Positions 62,658 through 64,000 of a stretch of DNA of 64,000 nucleotides are shown in pieces. Each line of letters begins with the position of its first letter. Position 1 is the first letter of the stretch. Made by a program: the position numbers and the translations under genes. A model generated the notes under the pieces. The model searched no databases. It was given only the letters and a program-made list of their open reading frames with translations, and had not been told where the DNA came from. Source of the DNA: an uncultured Collinsella sp. (GTDB lineage: Bacteria > Actinomycetota > Coriobacteriia > Coriobacteriales > Coriobacteriaceae); assembly GCA_934647195.1 (NCBI GenBank), contig CAKUFD010000007.1, forward strand, positions 1 to 64,000, in the 5' to 3' direction.

Positions 62658-63797
62658 ATGGATCAGTCCCTCTTCAAATACGACATCGTGGCCGAAGATC
62701 CCAAGACGCACGCGCGTGCGGGCGTCTTGCACACGCCGCACGGCGATGTCAAAACGCCCATCTTCATGCCCGTGGGAACCAAGGCCAACGTCAAGGGCAT
62801 TCCCACCGAGACGGTCAAGGCGCTGGGTGCGCAGATCGTGCTCGCCAACACCTATCACCTGAGCATGCGTCCGGGTGAGGACCTGATCGACGAGCTGGGC
62901 GGGCTCCACAACTTCATGAACTGGCACGGACCCATCCTTACCGACTCGGGCGGCTTCCAGGTCTTTAGCCATAACGATGCGGTCAAGCTCTCCGACGACG
63001 GCGTGCGCTTTATCGTGACCGACTACGATGGCCGTCATGTGTTTTGGACGCCCGAGGACAACATGCAGATTGCCATGAAGCTGGGAAGCGACATCTGCAT
63101 GCAGCTGGACCAGTGCCCGGGCTACCCGGCAACGCGCGCCTACGTGGAGCGTGCCGTGGAGCTTTCGAGCAAGTGGGCCGAGCGCTGCTACGCCGCGCAT
63201 ACGCGTCCCGACCAGGCTCTTTTTGGCATCGTTCAGGGCGGCATGCATCTGGATCTGCGCGTGCGCTCGCTCAAGCATCTGGAAGAGTGCGGCGATTTTC
63301 CCGGTTACGGCATCGGCGGCTACTCCGTGGGCGAGGACCACGAGACGATGTTCGAGACGCTTACGCCGCTGGCCTCTGAGTACATGCCGCGCAACAAGCC
63401 CCGCTACCTCATGGGCGTGGGCAACCCCACCACGCTGGTGCGCGGCGTGGGTGTGGGCATCGATATGTTCGACTGCGTGCTGCCTACGCGCACGGGCCGT
63501 ATGGGCACGGCGTTTTCCAGCCAGGGTCGCCTGAACTTCCGCAACGCCAAGTTCGCGCACGATGACGGCCCCATCGATCCCAAGTGCACCTGTCCGGTGT
63601 GCACGGGCGGCTACAGCCGTGCCCTCATCCGTCACATGGTCACGCAGAAGGAGATGCTCGGCGGCATCTTGCTTTCCGAGCACAACATCTACTTCCTGTT
63701 GGACCTGATGCGCCGTGCCCGCCAGGCGATTATCGAGGGCCGCTACGCCGAGTTCCAAAGCGAGTGGATGGCCAGCGAGGGCGCTGTGGACTATTAA
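62658..63797 (+). CDS. tgt: tRNA-guanine transglycosylase
   Basis: The product is 379 residues from ATG 62658, behind AAGGAGCT; an ATG at 62631 would add nine residues. It swaps guanine 34 of GUN-anticodon tRNAs for preQ1 or queuine. DSGGFQVFS contains the base-binding Asp, FGIVQGG and GVGIDMFDCVLPTR the catalytic region, and CTCPVC plus a distal His bind zinc. No other queuosine gene is in the window. Confidence 0.96.
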   Translation: MDQSLFKYDIVAEDPKTHARAGVLHTPHGDVKTPIFMPVGTKANVKGIPTETVKALGAQIVLANTYHLSMRPGEDLIDELGGLHNFMNWHGPILTDSGGFQVFSHNDAVKLSDDGVRFIVTDYDGRHVFWTPEDNMQIAMKLGSDICMQLDQCPGYPATRAYVERAVELSSKWAERCYAAHTRPDQALFGIVQGGMHLDLRVRSLKHLEECGDFPGYGIGGYSVGEDHETMFETLTPLASEYMPRNKPRYLMGVGNPTTLVRGVGVGIDMFDCVLPTRTGRMGTAFSSQGRLNFRNAKFAHDDGPIDPKCTCPVCTGGYSRALIRHMVTQKEMLGGILLSEHNIYFLLDLMRRARQAIIEGRYAEFQSEWMASEGAVDY

Positions 63798-63805
63798 GGA
63801 TGTGT

Positions 63806-63832
63806 GCCGCCATGCCGTGCAGGCATGCGGCG
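63806..63832 (+). terminator. hairpin after tgt
   Basis: GCCGCCATGCC pairs imperfectly with GGCATGCGGCGG around five bases. There is no T-run, so termination efficiency is uncertain. Confidence 0.5.
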
Positions 63833-63875
63833 GCATATACTCACGTTGGGTTATCTAAGCATTCAAGGAGCCATT

Positions 63876-64000
63876 ATGGGCAAACTGGGTTATATCGTTC
63901 GTTGTATCGCGCACATGGATTACGGTGCGCTGTTCCAAACGGTGGGGGACTGCCACAAGAAGAGCGGCAAGAACCGCGTGTGGCTATTTGCCGACGTGGT
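63876..64000 (+). CDS. start of a truncated gene, possibly sugar-transfer-associated ATP-grasp type
   Basis: The frame starts at ATG 63876 after CAAGGAG and stays open to the window edge (41 complete codons). The start MGKLGYIVRCIAHMDY followed by HKKSGKNRVWLFADVV resembles, from memory, the N-terminus of ATP-grasp proteins associated with sugar transfer. The catalytic part lies beyond the window, so this is tentative. Confidence 0.4.
   Translation, partial: MGKLGYIVRCIAHMDYGALFQTVGDCHKKSGKNRVWLFADV

Noticed and set aside
1..64000. CRISPR array, prophage, insertion sequence or rRNA operon
   Set aside because: No regularly spaced direct repeats, transposase, integrase, phage genes or rRNA sequence were seen.

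Overview
This 64 kb window is a chromosomal segment of a high-GC, anaerobic Gram-positive bacterium. The gene content points to the Coriobacteriia, most likely Collinsella or a close relative: class III (anaerobic) ribonucleotide reductase, a flavodiiron protein, many radical-SAM and 4Fe-4S proteins, a sortase-anchored surface protein, and AddAB rather than RecBCD. That placement rests on gene content and style, not on a database match. I see no prophage, insertion sequence, CRISPR array or rRNA operon. Gene order is that of an ordinary core chromosome, with many long inverted repeats in the spacers.

Layout. 0.4-3.2 kb: a large secreted coiled-coil protein with an LPQTS sorting signal. 3.5-8.3 kb: nrdD behind a pair of NrdR boxes, then nrdG-folE-HD protein-folB, linking anaerobic dNTP synthesis with early folate synthesis. 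8.4-15.3 kb: a secreted beta-helix-like protein, a zinc-ribbon membrane protein, a YgjP-like metallopeptidase, a D-Ala ligase with a VanA-like omega loop, an M19 dipeptidase and a SlyD-like FKBP. 15.5-18.3 kb: a zinc/cadmium efflux operon (SmtB-type repressor, free-standing HMA protein, P1B-ATPase). 18.6-25.9 kb: a DUF559-type protein, a DnaQ-like exonuclease, a His-rich putative metal exporter and small enzymes. 26.1-29.1 kb: a copper operon (copA with an in-frame CopZ-like tail, then csoR) behind a CsoR-type operator. 29.4-34.5 kb: a DEAD-box RNA helicase, a DUF218 protein, tRNA-Ala(CGC), a candidate 6S RNA and a PflX-like radical SAM protein. 34.5-41.5 kb: pncB-proB, then a proline iminopeptidase and proA. 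41.7-48.9 kb: a TrpR/YerC-like regulator and addB-addA. 48.9-51.5 kb: a LysR regulator divergent from metY, whose leader carries a small ORF and mutually exclusive hairpins. 51.6-64 kb: a PanE-like reductase, Fe-S aldo/keto reductase, LysR/EamA pair, a second coiled-coil membrane protein, SDR, ABC transporter parts, FprA, Tgt and the start of one further gene.

Regulation is unusually legible. NrdR boxes precede nrdD, SmtB-type operators overlap a consensus promoter in the zinc operon, a GC palindrome precedes copA, and transcription attenuation is predicted for metY. Two repeat families and several single long inverted repeats occupy spacers, mostly where genes converge.
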